The notes below the pieces were generated by a model. It was not told the origin of the DNA, searched no databases, and saw only the letters and a program-made list of their open reading frames with translations. Source: Bosea sp. PAMC 26642 (GTDB taxonomy: Bacteria > Pseudomonadota > Alphaproteobacteria > Rhizobiales > Beijerinckiaceae). From it: DNA of 64,000 bases. Positions 43,334 to 52,111 of this stretch are shown here, in pieces (position 1 is the stretch's first letter; the number at the start of each line of letters is the position of its first letter). The position numbers and the translations under genes were made by a program. The stretch is from contig NZ_CP014301.1 in NCBI RefSeq assembly GCF_001562255.1, positions 3,782,001-3,846,000 on the forward strand. Direction: 5' to 3'.

Positions 43334-45814
43334 TCAGAACTCTTCCCATCCCGCATCGCTTGCGCGTCCGCCTGCTGCGGCCTTGCGGGCGGGCGATGCT
43401 GCGGGGGCGGGCCGGGCGGGGGCTGCCGCCCTTGCCGGCGGAGCCGGCCTGGGTTGGGCAAAGGCGGCCTCTGCGAGCTTGCGCAGGCGTTCGGGCTCGC
43501 CGGCTGGGCTGGTGCTTCGGCCGGGCGCGTCCTGGCCGGTCCTGAACGCCGCGACGAGGTCGTTGAGCTGGCCGATCTTGCCGGTGAGCGAGCCCGCCGA
43601 GGCCGCGCTCTGTTCCGCGAGTGCCGCGTTCTGCTGCGTCATCTCGTCGAGATGGGCCACCGCCTGGCTCATCTCGTCGATGCCGTTGGCCTGCTCGGCC
43701 GAGGCCGTCGAGATCTCGGCGATGGTCGAGGCGACCTTGCGCGAGGCCTCGAGGATGCGGGCCAGTTGCTCGCCGGCCTGGCGCACGAGCTTGACGCCGC
43801 CGGTGACCTCCTCGTTCGAGGACGAGATCAGGCCGGAGATGTCCTTGGCCGCCGAGGACGAGCGCTGCGCCAGCGTGCGCACCTCGCTGGCCACGACCGC
43901 AAAGCCCTTGCCGGCGTCGCCGGCGCGCGCGGCTTCCACCGCCGCGTTCAGGGCGAGCAGATTGGTCTGGAAGGCGATGTCGTCGATCACCCGGATGATG
44001 TCGGAGATCTTCTGCGAGGCCGTCTCGATGCGCGCCATCGCCGCCACGGCTTCAGTCGCGATCGCGCCGCCGCTTTGGGCCGCCTGCATCGCCTCGTCGG
44101 CGATCGTCGCCGCCTGGCGCGCACCCTGCGCCGAGGCCTTCACCGAGGCCGCGAGTTCCTCGGTCGTGGCGGCGGTCTCCTCCAGGCTCGAGGCCTGCTC
44201 CTCGGTGCGCTTCGACAGGTCGTCGGCGCCCATGTTGATCTCGCGTGCCGCCAGACCGACATCCGAGGAGGTCGTCTGGATCGTCCGAACCGTCGAGGAC
44301 AGCCGATCCACCGTCTCGTTGATCGCGCCCTTAAGCTCGGCGAACTTGCCGAGGTAGCCTGTCTCGATCCGGCTCGTCAGATCGCCGCCGGCCACAGCCT
44401 GCAAGGCCAATGCGAACTCGCTCGTCGCACTGTCGACCACCGCGTTGATCTCGTTGATGCCTTCGACAAGTTCCTTGAGCGGGCCTTCGACCGCGCCGGC
44501 ATCGGCCGACTGTGAAAAGTCGCCGGCGCGCGCGGCGGCCACGATCGTGGCGACGTCGCGGACCAGCGCCTGCGTATTGGCTGCCTGCTCGGCGTCGGCG
44601 CGCAGACCCGTTTCCCGGTTCTGCCGGCTGGATTCGAGTTCGAGCGCGCTCCTGCGGTAGCTTTCGAGCCCACCGCTCAGGGCACCGATCTCGTCGGCAT
44701 AGGGAGCCGACGGAACCGGCTGCGAGAAGTCGCCGGCCTGCATCCCGACCAGCGCCGCATTCAGCGACACCAGCGGCCTGGCGATGCGCCGCTGCACGCC
44801 GCGCCAGCTCATGACACAAAGGATCAGCAGCCCGACGAGCAGGCCTCCCATCACCGCAAGCTTGGTCCAGGCCCAGCTCAGCTGGCTGCTGGCGACGGTC
44901 TCCATATCGTCGAGCGACTGCACCACGGCAGCCACGATCGATGTGAACGGCGCATTGCACTGCTTCGTCCACTCCTCCGCCCCGATCACCGATCCGGCGC
45001 CCTGGCCGAGTTTTCCGACGAGGCCGTCCATCGCTGTATTCGCCGCCTCGACCTCGCTGGCCATGACGCCGACCTTGCGGGCGAGTTCGGGCGAGACGCC
45101 GGCGCGTGCGCCGAGCTGTTTCAACTGGGCGAGGCTGGCATTGGTCGCGCCGCGCAATTCGCCGAGTGCGCGCTGCTGTGCCGGTTCGAGCGCCTTTCCG
45201 GAGCCAAGCGCGGGCCGCAGGACCGAGCATTGCGTGCCGTAGCTCGAACGGACGCGCCAGCCGGCGGATTTGAACGCCTGCAGGTCGGCCAGCACGGGAT
45301 CGGCCAGCCGCACCGCAGTCGACGTGGCGTCAGATGCCTTGAGGATCGCGCTTTCGATGTCGCCGACGCCATTGTACCAGGGCATCGTTGCGGCCAGAGT
45401 GCGTTGCGGCTTCGGCTTGGAGGCCTCGGCATACATCTCGGGGAGCTTTGTTTCGGTCTGCTTCTCCCGCTCGGAAATGCCGTCCGCGAGCGCGATCCTG
45501 TCAGGCAGGTCGGTTGCCTGCAGTTTCGCGACCGCGTTCGCAAGTTCTTTACGGTTGGCCTGTTCGACGGTTTTGATGATGGCCGTCGCATCGTCGCTGG
45601 CCTGGACGCTGGTCTGGGCCTGGCCGCGATTGGTCCGGATGGCGTTGCCTGCCAGGAGAAGGGCGCGATCTGCTCCGACCAGCGTCGATAGCCGCGTATT
45701 GGTCTGGACATCCACGACGGTATCCTGCGCCAGATAGGTCAAGGCGCCGACGCCGGGAATGCAGATGCAGGCCATCGTGGCGAGCAGATAGTGCTTGATC
45801 GAGGTCGAGAACAT
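43334..45814 (-). CDS. Methyl-accepting chemotaxis protein
   Basis: An 826-residue receptor: TM1 ([22 protein letters not shown]), a long helical periplasmic domain (about residues 35-310), TM2 ([19 protein letters not shown]), HAMP domains and the cytoplasmic signalling hairpin with the conserved tip [43 protein letters not shown] (split). An Ala/Pro-rich linker ends in GWEEF, resembling the xWxxF tether that binds CheR/CheB. The ATG at 45814 is preferred. Ligand unknown; no che genes adjoin. Confidence 0.9.
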   Translation of the reverse strand: MFSTSIKHYLLATMACICIPGVGALTYLAQDTVVDVQTNTRLSTLVGADRALLLAGNAIRTNRGQAQTSVQASDDATAIIKTVEQANRKELANAVAKLQATDLPDRIALADGISEREKQTETKLPEMYAEASKPKPQRTLAATMPWYNGVGDIESAILKASDATSTAVRLADPVLADLQAFKSAGWRVRSSYGTQCSVLRPALGSGKALEPAQQRALGELRGATNASLAQLKQLGARAGVSPELARKVGVMASEVEAANTAMDGLVGKLGQGAGSVIGAEEWTKQCNAPFTSIVAAVVQSLDDMETVASSQLSWAWTKLAVMGGLLVGLLILCVMSWRGVQRRIARPLVSLNAALVGMQAGDFSQPVPSAPYADEIGALSGGLESYRRSALELESSRQNRETGLRADAEQAANTQALVRDVATIVAAARAGDFSQSADAGAVEGPLKELVEGINEINAVVDSATSEFALALQAVAGGDLTSRIETGYLGKFAELKGAINETVDRLSSTVRTIQTTSSDVGLAAREINMGADDLSKRTEEQASSLEETAATTEELAASVKASAQGARQAATIADEAMQAAQSGGAIATEAVAAMARIETASQKISDIIRVIDDIAFQTNLLALNAAVEAARAGDAGKGFAVVASEVRTLAQRSSSAAKDISGLISSSNEEVTGGVKLVRQAGEQLARILEASRKVASTIAEISTASAEQANGIDEMSQAVAHLDEMTQQNAALAEQSAASAGSLTGKIGQLNDLVAAFRTGQDAPGRSTSPAGEPERLRKLAEAAFAQPRPAPPARAAAPARPAPAASPARKAAAGGRASDAGWEEF

Positions 45815-46057
45815 CTCGGGTCGCTTTCGAACTGCATCGGCCGATACGACGACCATTTCGACCGGGCAGCGGCATTGACCTCGCCTCGATCGTGCAATCT
45901 TGCGACGGCATCCGTTAAAATTCGTTCAAGCCGGCCGCAATTCCGGATGGCGGGCCGGACTGCTCATCGACGCCGCCGGGGCGAATTGGCCGCTCGCAAT
46001 CCCGGCCTGGCCGATCGGATTTGCGACCTGGACGGTTCGGGCATCCGGCCGCGATAC

Positions 46058-46085
46058 TGAACCAGTTCGAAACACCCGGCGTATC
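46058..46085 (+). promoter_or_regulatory. ECF-type promoter of the DUF2177 gene
   Basis: A -35 TGAACC (46058-46063), 16-bp spacer, and -10 CGTATC (46080-46085). This matches the sigma gene's own promoter at 11 of 12 positions, 26 bp before the DUF2177 start codon. Confidence 0.65.
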
Positions 46086-46110
46086 TCCATGAATTGCCAT
46101 GGAGGTCATC

Positions 46111-46524
46111 ATGCAGTTCGTCGCCGGCTACATCGCCTTCCTCGTTGCCTTCGGAATCTGCGATGCCATCTGGCTCGGTACGATGGCGGCCAAATTGTAC
46201 CGGCCGGCGCTGGGCGACCTGATCGTCGAACAGGTGCGCTACGCACCCGCGGCACTGTTTTATTTCGGCTTCCCGCTCGGCGTGGTTCACTTCGCGCTCA
46301 TGCCGGCCCTGCGGGATGGAAACCCGACCTCAGCGCTGTTGAACGGCGCGCTGATCGGCCTGCTGGCCTATGCCACCTACGACCTGACGAACTACGCCAC
46401 GCTGCGCCCCTGGACGCTGACGATAACGCTCGCGGATCTCGTCTACGGCACGGTTGCCGTCGGCCTGTGTACCTGGATCGCCTATGGCGCGGTCCGTCTC
46501 GCCACCGGCTGGGGCTGGGTCTGA
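46111..46524 (+). CDS. DUF2177 membrane protein
   Basis: A 137-residue membrane protein with four TM segments (YIAFLVAFGICDAIWLGTMA; ALFYFGFPLGVVHFALMPAL; GALIGLLAYATYDLTNYATL; LTITLADLVYGTVAVGLCTWI). The conserved CDAIWLG, TYDLTNYATL and LADLVYG identify DUF2177. The ATG at 46111 has GGAGGT 4 nt upstream and is preferred over 46099. Together with its promoter it belongs to the ECF sigma regulon; DUF2177 genes recur in such loci. Confidence 0.85.
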   Translation: MQFVAGYIAFLVAFGICDAIWLGTMAAKLYRPALGDLIVEQVRYAPAALFYFGFPLGVVHFALMPALRDGNPTSALLNGALIGLLAYATYDLTNYATLRPWTLTITLADLVYGTVAVGLCTWIAYGAVRLATGWGWV

Positions 46525-46534
46525 AATCGACCTG

Positions 46535-47560
46535 TCAGCCAGCGGCGCGCAGCCTGTAATGATGGACGCCCCAAGCATCGCCGCCGTCATGGCCGAACAA
46601 TCCGCTCGTGGCCAGAAAGAACAGGCGCCAGCGCCGGCGCCATAAAGGCGCCTCCGCGCCATAGACCTGGCGCAAGATCGGATCGATCGCGGCCAGGTTC
46701 CGATCGAAGTTCGCCAGCCAGCCCTCGGCGGTCGCCCGGTAGTGCGCGCCGCTCCAGCGCCATTCCGCCTCGACCGTGAAAAGGTCGGGAAACTGATGCG
46801 CCAGCGTCGCGCTCGGCATCAGGCCGCCCGTAAAGAAATGCTGCGCGATCCAGTCGCCCGTATCCCCGGCATCGAAGCGGTAGCAGCCCTGCATGTGGGC
46901 GAAGACATGGATGAAGAGCCGTCCGTCGGGCTTCAGCCAGCCGCGGATGCGTCCGAGAAGCGTGCGCCAGTTCGCCATGTGCTCGAACATCTCCACCGAG
47001 ACGACACGGTCGAAGCGCTCCTCCGTGACGAAATCGTTCATGTCGGCCGTGACGACCCGCAGGTTGACGAGGTTCCGCCGCTTGGCCTGTTGCTCGATGA
47101 AGGCGCGCTGCGAGGCCGAATTGGAGACCGAGACGATGCGCGCATGTGGATAGTGCTCTGCCATCCACAATGACAGCGAGCCCCAGCCGCAACCGAGCTC
47201 GAGGATATCCTGCCCGTCGGCGAGATCGGCATGCTCCGCCGTCAACCCCAAGGCGGTCTCTTCCGCCACCGCAAGCGTGTCCCCGGCATTGGCGTAATAG
47301 CAGCAGGAGTATTTGCGTCGCGGGCCGAGCACCGCGTCGAAGAAAGCGGCCGGCACTTCGTAGTGCTGGGCGTTGGCCGCGTCGGTGTGAAGCGCGATCG
47401 GGAAGTCCACCATATCGCGGGCGAAGGTAGCGGCGTCTGTGGATTGTGCTGTGAGCGAACGGTCCGTGCGCCCGACCAGCGAGGCGATTACCATGCGGCT
47501 GATCGCATCGGGCACGGGCAATCCTTCGCCCCAGTTCGAGAGCCTCTGCATGATCGTCAT
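46535..47560 (-). CDS. CFA-synthase-like SAM methyltransferase (short paralog)
   Basis: A 341-residue methyltransferase of the cyclopropane fatty acid synthase superfamily without the usual N-terminal domain. SAM-binding motif ILELGCGWGSLSLWMAEHY. Compared with E. coli Cfa from memory, the bicarbonate-site residues are kept: Cys in YSCCYY, Glu and His in MFEHM, His in LFIHVFAH and Tyr in GAHYRATAEGW. It probably methylates an unsaturated phospholipid acyl chain. A 4-bp overlap couples it to the DUF1295 gene. Equivalence to UfaM or FufM of furan fatty acid synthesis is possible, not proven. Confidence 0.8.
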   Translation of the reverse strand: MTIMQRLSNWGEGLPVPDAISRMVIASLVGRTDRSLTAQSTDAATFARDMVDFPIALHTDAANAQHYEVPAAFFDAVLGPRRKYSCCYYANAGDTLAVAEETALGLTAEHADLADGQDILELGCGWGSLSLWMAEHYPHARIVSVSNSASQRAFIEQQAKRRNLVNLRVVTADMNDFVTEERFDRVVSVEMFEHMANWRTLLGRIRGWLKPDGRLFIHVFAHMQGCYRFDAGDTGDWIAQHFFTGGLMPSATLAHQFPDLFTVEAEWRWSGAHYRATAEGWLANFDRNLAAIDPILRQVYGAEAPLWRRRWRLFFLATSGLFGHDGGDAWGVHHYRLRAAG

Positions 47561-48360
47561 GGCGTCGCCCCTCTCGGCGGCAGCGGAACGAGCGCACTGG
47601 TTCGGCTCTGGTAGTCGCGATAGGCCTGCCCGTGCTTGGCGATCATGTGCTCCTCCAGAGGCGGGATGCCGGAGATGCGTGTGAGCAGCAGCGTCATGCA
47701 GGCCGGCGCCAACACTGCAAACCAGCCCCAGGCATGGCCGGCTGCAGCAGCCATCACCGCATAGGAGCACCAGAGCAGGCATTCGAAGAAGTAGTTGGGG
47801 TGCCGCGACCAGCGCCACAGGCCGCGATCGCAGACCCCGCCGCTGCCCGAGCGGGCGAAGGCTCGAAGTTGCCCATCCGCAATGGCGCCGCCCGCGAGGC
47901 CGGCAGCGAAGACGAGGACGCCGGCGAGATCCTGCCAGCCCAGCGCGGGCGCGGGGTTATGCGCCGCCAGAACGATCCCCAGCGCCAGCGGGATGCTGAC
48001 GAGCGCCTGCATCTGGAGCAGTCTCGCCATCTGGCGCGGCGCATCGCTGCCCCAGTCGCGCTTGAGCTTCGCATAGCGCGGATCCTCGGCGATGCCGCTC
48101 GTCCGGCGCGCAATGTGCAGGCCGAGCCGGAGCGCCCAGGCGAGCGCAAGCCCTGCCACCAGCAGCCGTCGCGACATCGGCCCTGCCCCGAACGGGAGCA
48201 GCGCGCCGGCAATCCCGGTCGTGCCGAGCCCGAAGGTCCAGACCACGTCGATCCAGCCGGAATTGCCGGAGCGGCGTTCGATCAGCGTCGCGAGCGCCAT
48301 GAAGGCCGACATCGCCACGGCCGCGAAAACCACGGCGGCGGCGAAGGACGCGATGGTCAC
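47557..48360 (-). CDS. DUF1295 membrane protein (steroid reductase-like)
   Basis: A 267-residue membrane protein with about seven TM segments of the DUF1295/ICMT-steroid-reductase-like superfamily: SGNSGWIDVVWTFGLGTTGIAGALL early and GLWRWSRHPNYFFECLLWCSYAVMA late (the RHPNY motif binds cofactor in this superfamily), ending with HGQAYRDYQSRTSALVP. The GTG at 48360 overlaps the ChrR stop by 4 bp. A membrane-lipid redox or reduction step is expected. It is a candidate for one of the less-characterised furan fatty acid steps; that is inference. Confidence 0.8.
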   Translation of the reverse strand: MTIASFAAAVVFAAVAMSAFMALATLIERRSGNSGWIDVVWTFGLGTTGIAGALLPFGAGPMSRRLLVAGLALAWALRLGLHIARRTSGIAEDPRYAKLKRDWGSDAPRQMARLLQMQALVSIPLALGIVLAAHNPAPALGWQDLAGVLVFAAGLAGGAIADGQLRAFARSGSGGVCDRGLWRWSRHPNYFFECLLWCSYAVMAAAAGHAWGWFAVLAPACMTLLLTRISGIPPLEEHMIAKHGQAYRDYQSRTSALVPLPPRGATP

Positions 48361-48980
48361 AGCCGCACCAAAGGTTGCAAGAGCCGCCCGAGCCAGCCCT
48401 GGAACAGGACATTCCCGGTCAAGGCGACGATGCAGGTGCACCCCTCGACCGGATCGACGCGCGGCGTGTGGTAATGATCGGCGTCGGCTTCGTCGAAGTC
48501 GCCGGCCGCATAGCGCCCGTATTCGTGCTCATAGGCGCCCGACAGGATCGTGGTCCATTCGAGCCCGCTATGCTTGTGGCGAGGCAATGCGATGCCGGGC
48601 CCGGCGCGCAGCATGAAGACGCGCGCCTGCGCGCCGGGAACCTCGACGCGCCGCATCGCGACGCGGATGCCGATCGGGCGCCACGGGCCGAGGCCATAGG
48701 GGACCAGAACTCGTGGAGTGCCGGCCTCGGGCGTGGAAGGACTGCTCGATTGCGAAGCGGCCTGATCGACAGCATTCAAATCCCGCGGGCCAGCATCCAT
48801 GGCAACCGGCTCGGCGGAGTCGAGGAATGCACCCTGCACGGCCTGCAGGTCCCGCAGCCGCTGCCGGCTCTCGGGATCGGCCTCGACATGGCAGGCGACG
48901 ACGAGTGCAAGACCTTCGTCGAGCTGTCCCGCCGCGAAGGCGGCGAGCGTCTCATCGGACGGGCGATAAACGGTGCTCAT
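48357..48980 (-). CDS. chrR: ChrR-type anti-sigma factor with degenerate zinc site
   Basis: A 207-residue protein of the ChrR family: an N-terminal anti-sigma (ASD) domain RPSDETLAAFAAGQLDEGLALVVACHVEADPES and a C-terminal cupin-like domain. Numbered as in Rhodobacter ChrR (from memory His6, His31, Cys35, Cys38 bind zinc), this protein has Arg6, His31, Asp35 and Ser38. The cupin ligands are intact with a constant offset of six: His135, His137, Glu141, His171, and the Cys pair at 181/183. It should bind the adjacent sigma factor, with which its ORF overlaps by 4 bp. It may be a constitutively weaker inhibitor or have a different switch. Confidence 0.8.
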   Translation of the reverse strand: MSTVYRPSDETLAAFAAGQLDEGLALVVACHVEADPESRQRLRDLQAVQGAFLDSAEPVAMDAGPRDLNAVDQAASQSSSPSTPEAGTPRVLVPYGLGPWRPIGIRVAMRRVEVPGAQARVFMLRAGPGIALPRHKHSGLEWTTILSGAYEHEYGRYAAGDFDEADADHYHTPRVDPVEGCTCIVALTGNVLFQGWLGRLLQPLVRL

Positions 48981-49519
48981 CGCAGATCCTCCAGCCGATC
49001 GCGCAGATGCGACAGCGCCAGCCGCAGCCGCGACTTCACCGTGCCGAGGGGGATGGCGAGGCGATGGGCGACGTCCTGGTGGCTGAAGCCCTCCAGGAAG
49101 GCGAGTTCGACGACGCGATATTGGTCGGCGGAGAGCCGTGTCATCGCAGCCCGCACCCGCGCATCGCGCTCGGCCCCGGACAGTGTCGCATCAGGTTGTT
49201 CGGGTGTTTCTTCATCCAGGATCTCGTAAACTTGGGACAGCCGCGACCGGGTTTCCCGGCGGGCGATGTCGATACGCAGGTTGCGTGCGATCGTTGCGAT
49301 CCAGGTCGATGCGCTCGCTTTCGCGGGGTCGAACAGCGCTGCCTTGCGCCACACGGCCAGCAGCGTTTCCTGGGCGATTTCCTCGGCGAGTTCGGCCGAG
49401 GTTCCGCCACGCATGAGCAGACCCTTAACGCGCGGAGCGAAATGGTCGAACAGCGCGACGAAGGCTGCCCGGTCGCCCGAGCGCGCGATCGCGGCAATCA
49501 ATTCATTGGGGTCGAACAA
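48977..49519 (-). CDS. rpoE: ECF sigma factor (ECF11/RpoE-ChrR type)
   Basis: A 180-residue sigma factor with region 2 (ALFDHFAPRVKGLLMRGGTSAELAEEIAQETLLAVWRKA) and region 4 (LSADQYRVVELAFLEGFSHQDVAHRLAIPLGTVKSRLRLALSHLR; split). It is followed by ChrR with a 4-bp overlap, the hallmark of the singlet-oxygen RpoE-ChrR group. The frame is open to 49603, but the promoter's start point would then fall at or after that ATG; the TTG at 49519, 12 nt after a GGGAGG, gives the length and N-terminus of its relatives. Confidence 0.85.
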   Translation of the reverse strand: MFDPNELIAAIARSGDRAAFVALFDHFAPRVKGLLMRGGTSAELAEEIAQETLLAVWRKAALFDPAKASASTWIATIARNLRIDIARRETRSRLSQVYEILDEETPEQPDATLSGAERDARVRAAMTRLSADQYRVVELAFLEGFSHQDVAHRLAIPLGTVKSRLRLALSHLRDRLEDLR

Positions 49520-49603
49520 GACGAAGAACCGACCTCCCTGCGCTGCGGCTCTCGCCTTGCGCACGCCATCGACAGTCAGTGATAGCGCGGCAACCATATG
49601 CAA

Positions 49604-49631
49604 GATACGCCAAGGCGACAGCCCCGGATCA
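49604..49631 (-). promoter_or_regulatory. ECF-type autoregulated promoter of rpoE-chrR
   Basis: On the minus strand: -35 TGATCC (49631-49626), 16-bp spacer, -10 CGTATC (49609-49604). The -35 equals the one I remember for Rhodobacter RpoE. It sits at the end of the DUF2147 gene. Confidence 0.7.
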
Positions 49632-49997
49632 CTGCGCGGCGCTCCAGCCGACGTCCCGACAGATCAGGCGCCTGACGATGCAACCGCGCGTGACGAGGGC
49701 GCCCGCTTTGGCCGTAACCGTCATCGAAAAGGTCCTGTCACGCTTGGGATCGTAGGCGCTTCCGGAAAAGGTCCCGTCGGGTTGGCGCGAGAGGGTCATG
49801 ATGAGCTTGTCCCCGGCCGCCTCGCCCGTGCTGGTATCGCCGATCCAGAGGTTGGTGGCGCAGATCTTGTCGCCGCATGGCGCGATGCGCACACGCGCAT
49901 TGCCGTCATCGCGCAACCATGTCCCGTCGAGATCCGCGGCGGCTGCGCTCGCAGCCGAGAGGGAAGCGAATCCGACGGCAAGCAGAGAACGGCTCAT
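49629..49997 (-). CDS. DUF2147 exported protein
   Basis: A 122-residue protein with a signal peptide (MSRSLLAVGFASLSAASAAAA) followed by the DUF2147 pattern DLDGTWLRDDGNARVRIAPCGDKICATNLWI. The rest is beta-rich with a Cys pair (GCIVRRLIC). The ATG at 49997 starts at the signal. It lies 29 bp downstream of the small membrane protein gene on the same strand and may be in its operon. A weak CGTAAA element sits at 50030-50025 on the minus strand. Confidence 0.75.
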   Translation of the reverse strand: MSRSLLAVGFASLSAASAAAADLDGTWLRDDGNARVRIAPCGDKICATNLWIGDTSTGEAAGDKLIMTLSRQPDGTFSGSAYDPKRDRTFSMTVTAKAGALVTRGCIVRRLICRDVGWSAAQ

Positions 49998-50025
49998 GGC
50001 GATGTCCTTATCCGCGAATGCCTGT

Positions 50026-50625
50026 TTACGCTCCGCGGGCATCGTCGGTTTCATCGAGATGCGAATTCATGGCGAGGCGGGTGGCGAAAAGCCAGCCGAT
50101 CAACGCGGTCAGGGATGCCGCGCTGAGAAAGTTGAGACGCTGCAGGGCGGCATACTCTCCCGGCTCATAGACGTGCAGCGGAAAGCCCGGCATCTGAGCC
50201 GGCAGCAGGTAGGCGACGAAGGCCAGCGCTGCGAAGCCGAACGCGAAGGCGCGTTCGGTGCGTCGAAACAGCAGCAGCGCGAGCACGATGCAGGGAAACA
50301 GAAACACTTCGACGCCTGAGCCCGGACCGAAAGCAAAGCGGCAGAGCAACGTGTTGCCAATGCCGGCGATGAGCAGGAGCAAGCGTCCGAGCAGCGGACT
50401 GCGCCGCATCGCGGCCGGAACGGCTGCGAAGAGGGGTGTCGACAAGAAGGTGATGTAGGACGGCGAGATGACCGGCGAGACCGCCCAATAAAGATACAGC
50501 GGATAGAATGGCTGGTTAGAGACGATCACGAGCGCGACGGTGTTGGCGATCGCCGCGCGCGGATCGGGATGCGCCGCATAGGCACCGATCGCTGCGATGG
50601 CCCGTTTCAACCCGTCGACCGGCAT
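50026..50625 (-). CDS. Multi-TM membrane protein of unknown function
   Basis: A 199-residue protein with about six hydrophobic segments (IANTVALVIVSNQPFYPLYLYWAV; TFLSTPLFAAVPAAM; LLGRLLLLIAGIGNTLLC; VEVFLFPCIVLALLLF; AFAFGFAALAFVAYLLPA; LTALIGWLFATRLAM). The ATG at 50625 has AGAGG 7 nt upstream; 50628 is the alternative. A good ECF-type promoter lies just upstream. Function unknown, but it belongs to the regulon by promoter. Confidence 0.65.
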   Translation of the reverse strand: MPVDGLKRAIAAIGAYAAHPDPRAAIANTVALVIVSNQPFYPLYLYWAVSPVISPSYITFLSTPLFAAVPAAMRRSPLLGRLLLLIAGIGNTLLCRFAFGPGSGVEVFLFPCIVLALLLFRRTERAFAFGFAALAFVAYLLPAQMPGFPLHVYEPGEYAALQRLNFLSAASLTALIGWLFATRLAMNSHLDETDDARGA

Positions 50626-50660
50626 CATTCAACCTCTGCGGAAACTCTGTTCTCCCTTCA

Positions 50661-50688
50661 CTTACGCAGCAGGCTCGGCGGCGGGTCA
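50661..50688 (-). promoter_or_regulatory. ECF-type promoter of the six-TM protein gene
   Basis: Minus strand: -35 TGACCC (50688-50683), 16-bp spacer, -10 CGTAAG (50666-50661). It is back to back with the FAD-operon promoter at 50719-50746. Confidence 0.6.
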
Positions 50689-50718
50689 CCCCGGGGCAAT
50701 TTTTGGGCGCCGGACGGT

Positions 50719-50746
50719 AAATCCAGTCGGGCTCCCGCCGCGTATA
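50719..50746 (+). promoter_or_regulatory. ECF-type promoter of the FAD-DUF1365-CFA operon
   Basis: A -35 AAATCC (50719-50724), 16-bp spacer, -10 CGTATA (50741-50746). The -35 is the weakest of the four but spacing and -10 agree. Transcription starting about 7 nt later would favour the MRVAVIG start at 50798. Confidence 0.55.
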
Positions 50747-50797
50747 CCCGTCATGAACAGCGAAATTGCATCGATGGAGCGGGTGCGGGGGAAACCG

Positions 50798-52111
50798 ATG
50801 AGGGTCGCCGTGATCGGCGCCGGAATCTCGGGTCTCTCGGCCGCCTGGCTGCTCGGACAGGCGCATGATGTCGTGCTGTTCGAGGCCGCCACACGGCTCG
50901 GCGGACACGCGAACACGGTTCGACTCGGCGGCGATGACGCAGGGACGGCGGTCGACACCGGCTTCATCGTCTACAACGAGGCGACATATCCCAACTTCAT
51001 CGCGCTGATGGCGCACCTCGGCGTTGCGACGCAGCCGACCGAGATGTCCTTCGCCGTATCGCTCGACGCAGGGCGCCTGGAATACAGCGGCACCAGCGTC
51101 GCTGGACTGTTTGCCCAGCGCAGCAACCTGTTCCGCCCGCGCTTCTGGGCGATGCTGCAGGACATCGCCCGGTTCTATCGTAACGCTTCGAAGGATGCGC
51201 TGACCGGCGATGCAGAAAACGTTTCGTTAGGCGATTATCTCGCCGCCGGCGGGTACGGAGCTGCTTTCCGGGACGACCACCTGTTGCCGATGGCGGCTGC
51301 GATCTGGTCGGCACCGTGTGCCGAGATACTGTCCTATCCTGCTGCCGCTTTCCTGCGCTTCCACCATAATCACGGGCTGCTCCAGCTCACCGATCGACCG
51401 GCCTGGCGCACCGTGACCGGCGGCAGCGCCGTCTATGTCGACCGGTTGCGCAACGCCTTTTCCGGCACGGTCCGGACCGGTACGCCGGTCAGGCAGGTCA
51501 GTCGTGCCGCCAACGAAGTGGTTCTGTTCGGCGACGGCTGGAGCGAGCGTTTCGACGAAGTGGTCTTCGCCACTCATGCCGACCAGACGCTGGCCATGCT
51601 CGCCGATCCCGGTACGAGGGAAGCCGAGGCGCTCGGCGCCTTCCGATACAGCCGTAATCGTGCGGTGCTGCACAGCGACCCGGCGCTGATGCCGAGGCGC
51701 CGGCGCGCCTGGGCGAGCTGGAATCATATCGGGGAGCGAAGCCGGCCGGAGGCTGCTTGCGCTGTCACCTACTGGATGAACCGGCTCCAGGGCTTGCCGG
51801 AAGCGCGGCCGCTTTTCGTGACGCTCAACCCGCCGGACAGGCTGCGCGCGGAGGCTGTCCTGCATGAGGACATCTACGAGCATCCGCTGTTCGATGCTGC
51901 GGCACTGGATGCGCAAACACGGCTATGGTCGCTGCAAGGCGCGCGGCACAGCTGGTTCTGCGGCGCCTATTTTGGCGCGGGCTTCCACGAGGACGGACTT
52001 CAGGCAGGGCTCGCCGTCGCCGAGGCGCTCGGCGGTGTCCGACGTCCCTGGAGCGTTCGCGACGAGTCCGGTCGCATCCCGCTGCCCGCACCGCGGAAGC
52101 AGGCAGCATGA
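50798..52111 (+). CDS. FAD/NAD-dependent oxidoreductase (UfaD candidate)
   Basis: A 437-residue flavoprotein of the amine-oxidase/desaturase-like group (COG2907): VAVIGAGISGLSAAWLLG dinucleotide fold, then FEAATRLGGHANT and GTAVDTGFIVYNEATYPNFIALM, typical of this family next to DUF1365 and CFA genes. In Rhodobacter and Rhodopseudomonas furan fatty acid synthesis a desaturase UfaD acts on the methylated acyl chain; this gene is the best candidate for it here by context. ATG at 50798; the longer frame would begin before the mapped promoter. Stop overlaps the next start by 4 bp. Confidence 0.8.
   Translation: MRVAVIGAGISGLSAAWLLGQAHDVVLFEAATRLGGHANTVRLGGDDAGTAVDTGFIVYNEATYPNFIALMAHLGVATQPTEMSFAVSLDAGRLEYSGTSVAGLFAQRSNLFRPRFWAMLQDIARFYRNASKDALTGDAENVSLGDYLAAGGYGAAFRDDHLLPMAAAIWSAPCAEILSYPAAAFLRFHHNHGLLQLTDRPAWRTVTGGSAVYVDRLRNAFSGTVRTGTPVRQVSRAANEVVLFGDGWSERFDEVVFATHADQTLAMLADPGTREAEALGAFRYSRNRAVLHSDPALMPRRRRAWASWNHIGERSRPEAACAVTYWMNRLQGLPEARPLFVTLNPPDRLRAEAVLHEDIYEHPLFDAAALDAQTRLWSLQGARHSWFCGAYFGAGFHEDGLQAGLAVAEALGGVRRPWSVRDESGRIPLPAPRKQAA

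Noticed and set aside
50025..50047. A fifth ECF-type promoter before the DUF2147 gene (GAAACC, 16 bp, CGTAAA)
   Set aside because: Only three of six -35 bases agree with the others, so it was not listed as a promoter; the gene may be read from the upstream operon.
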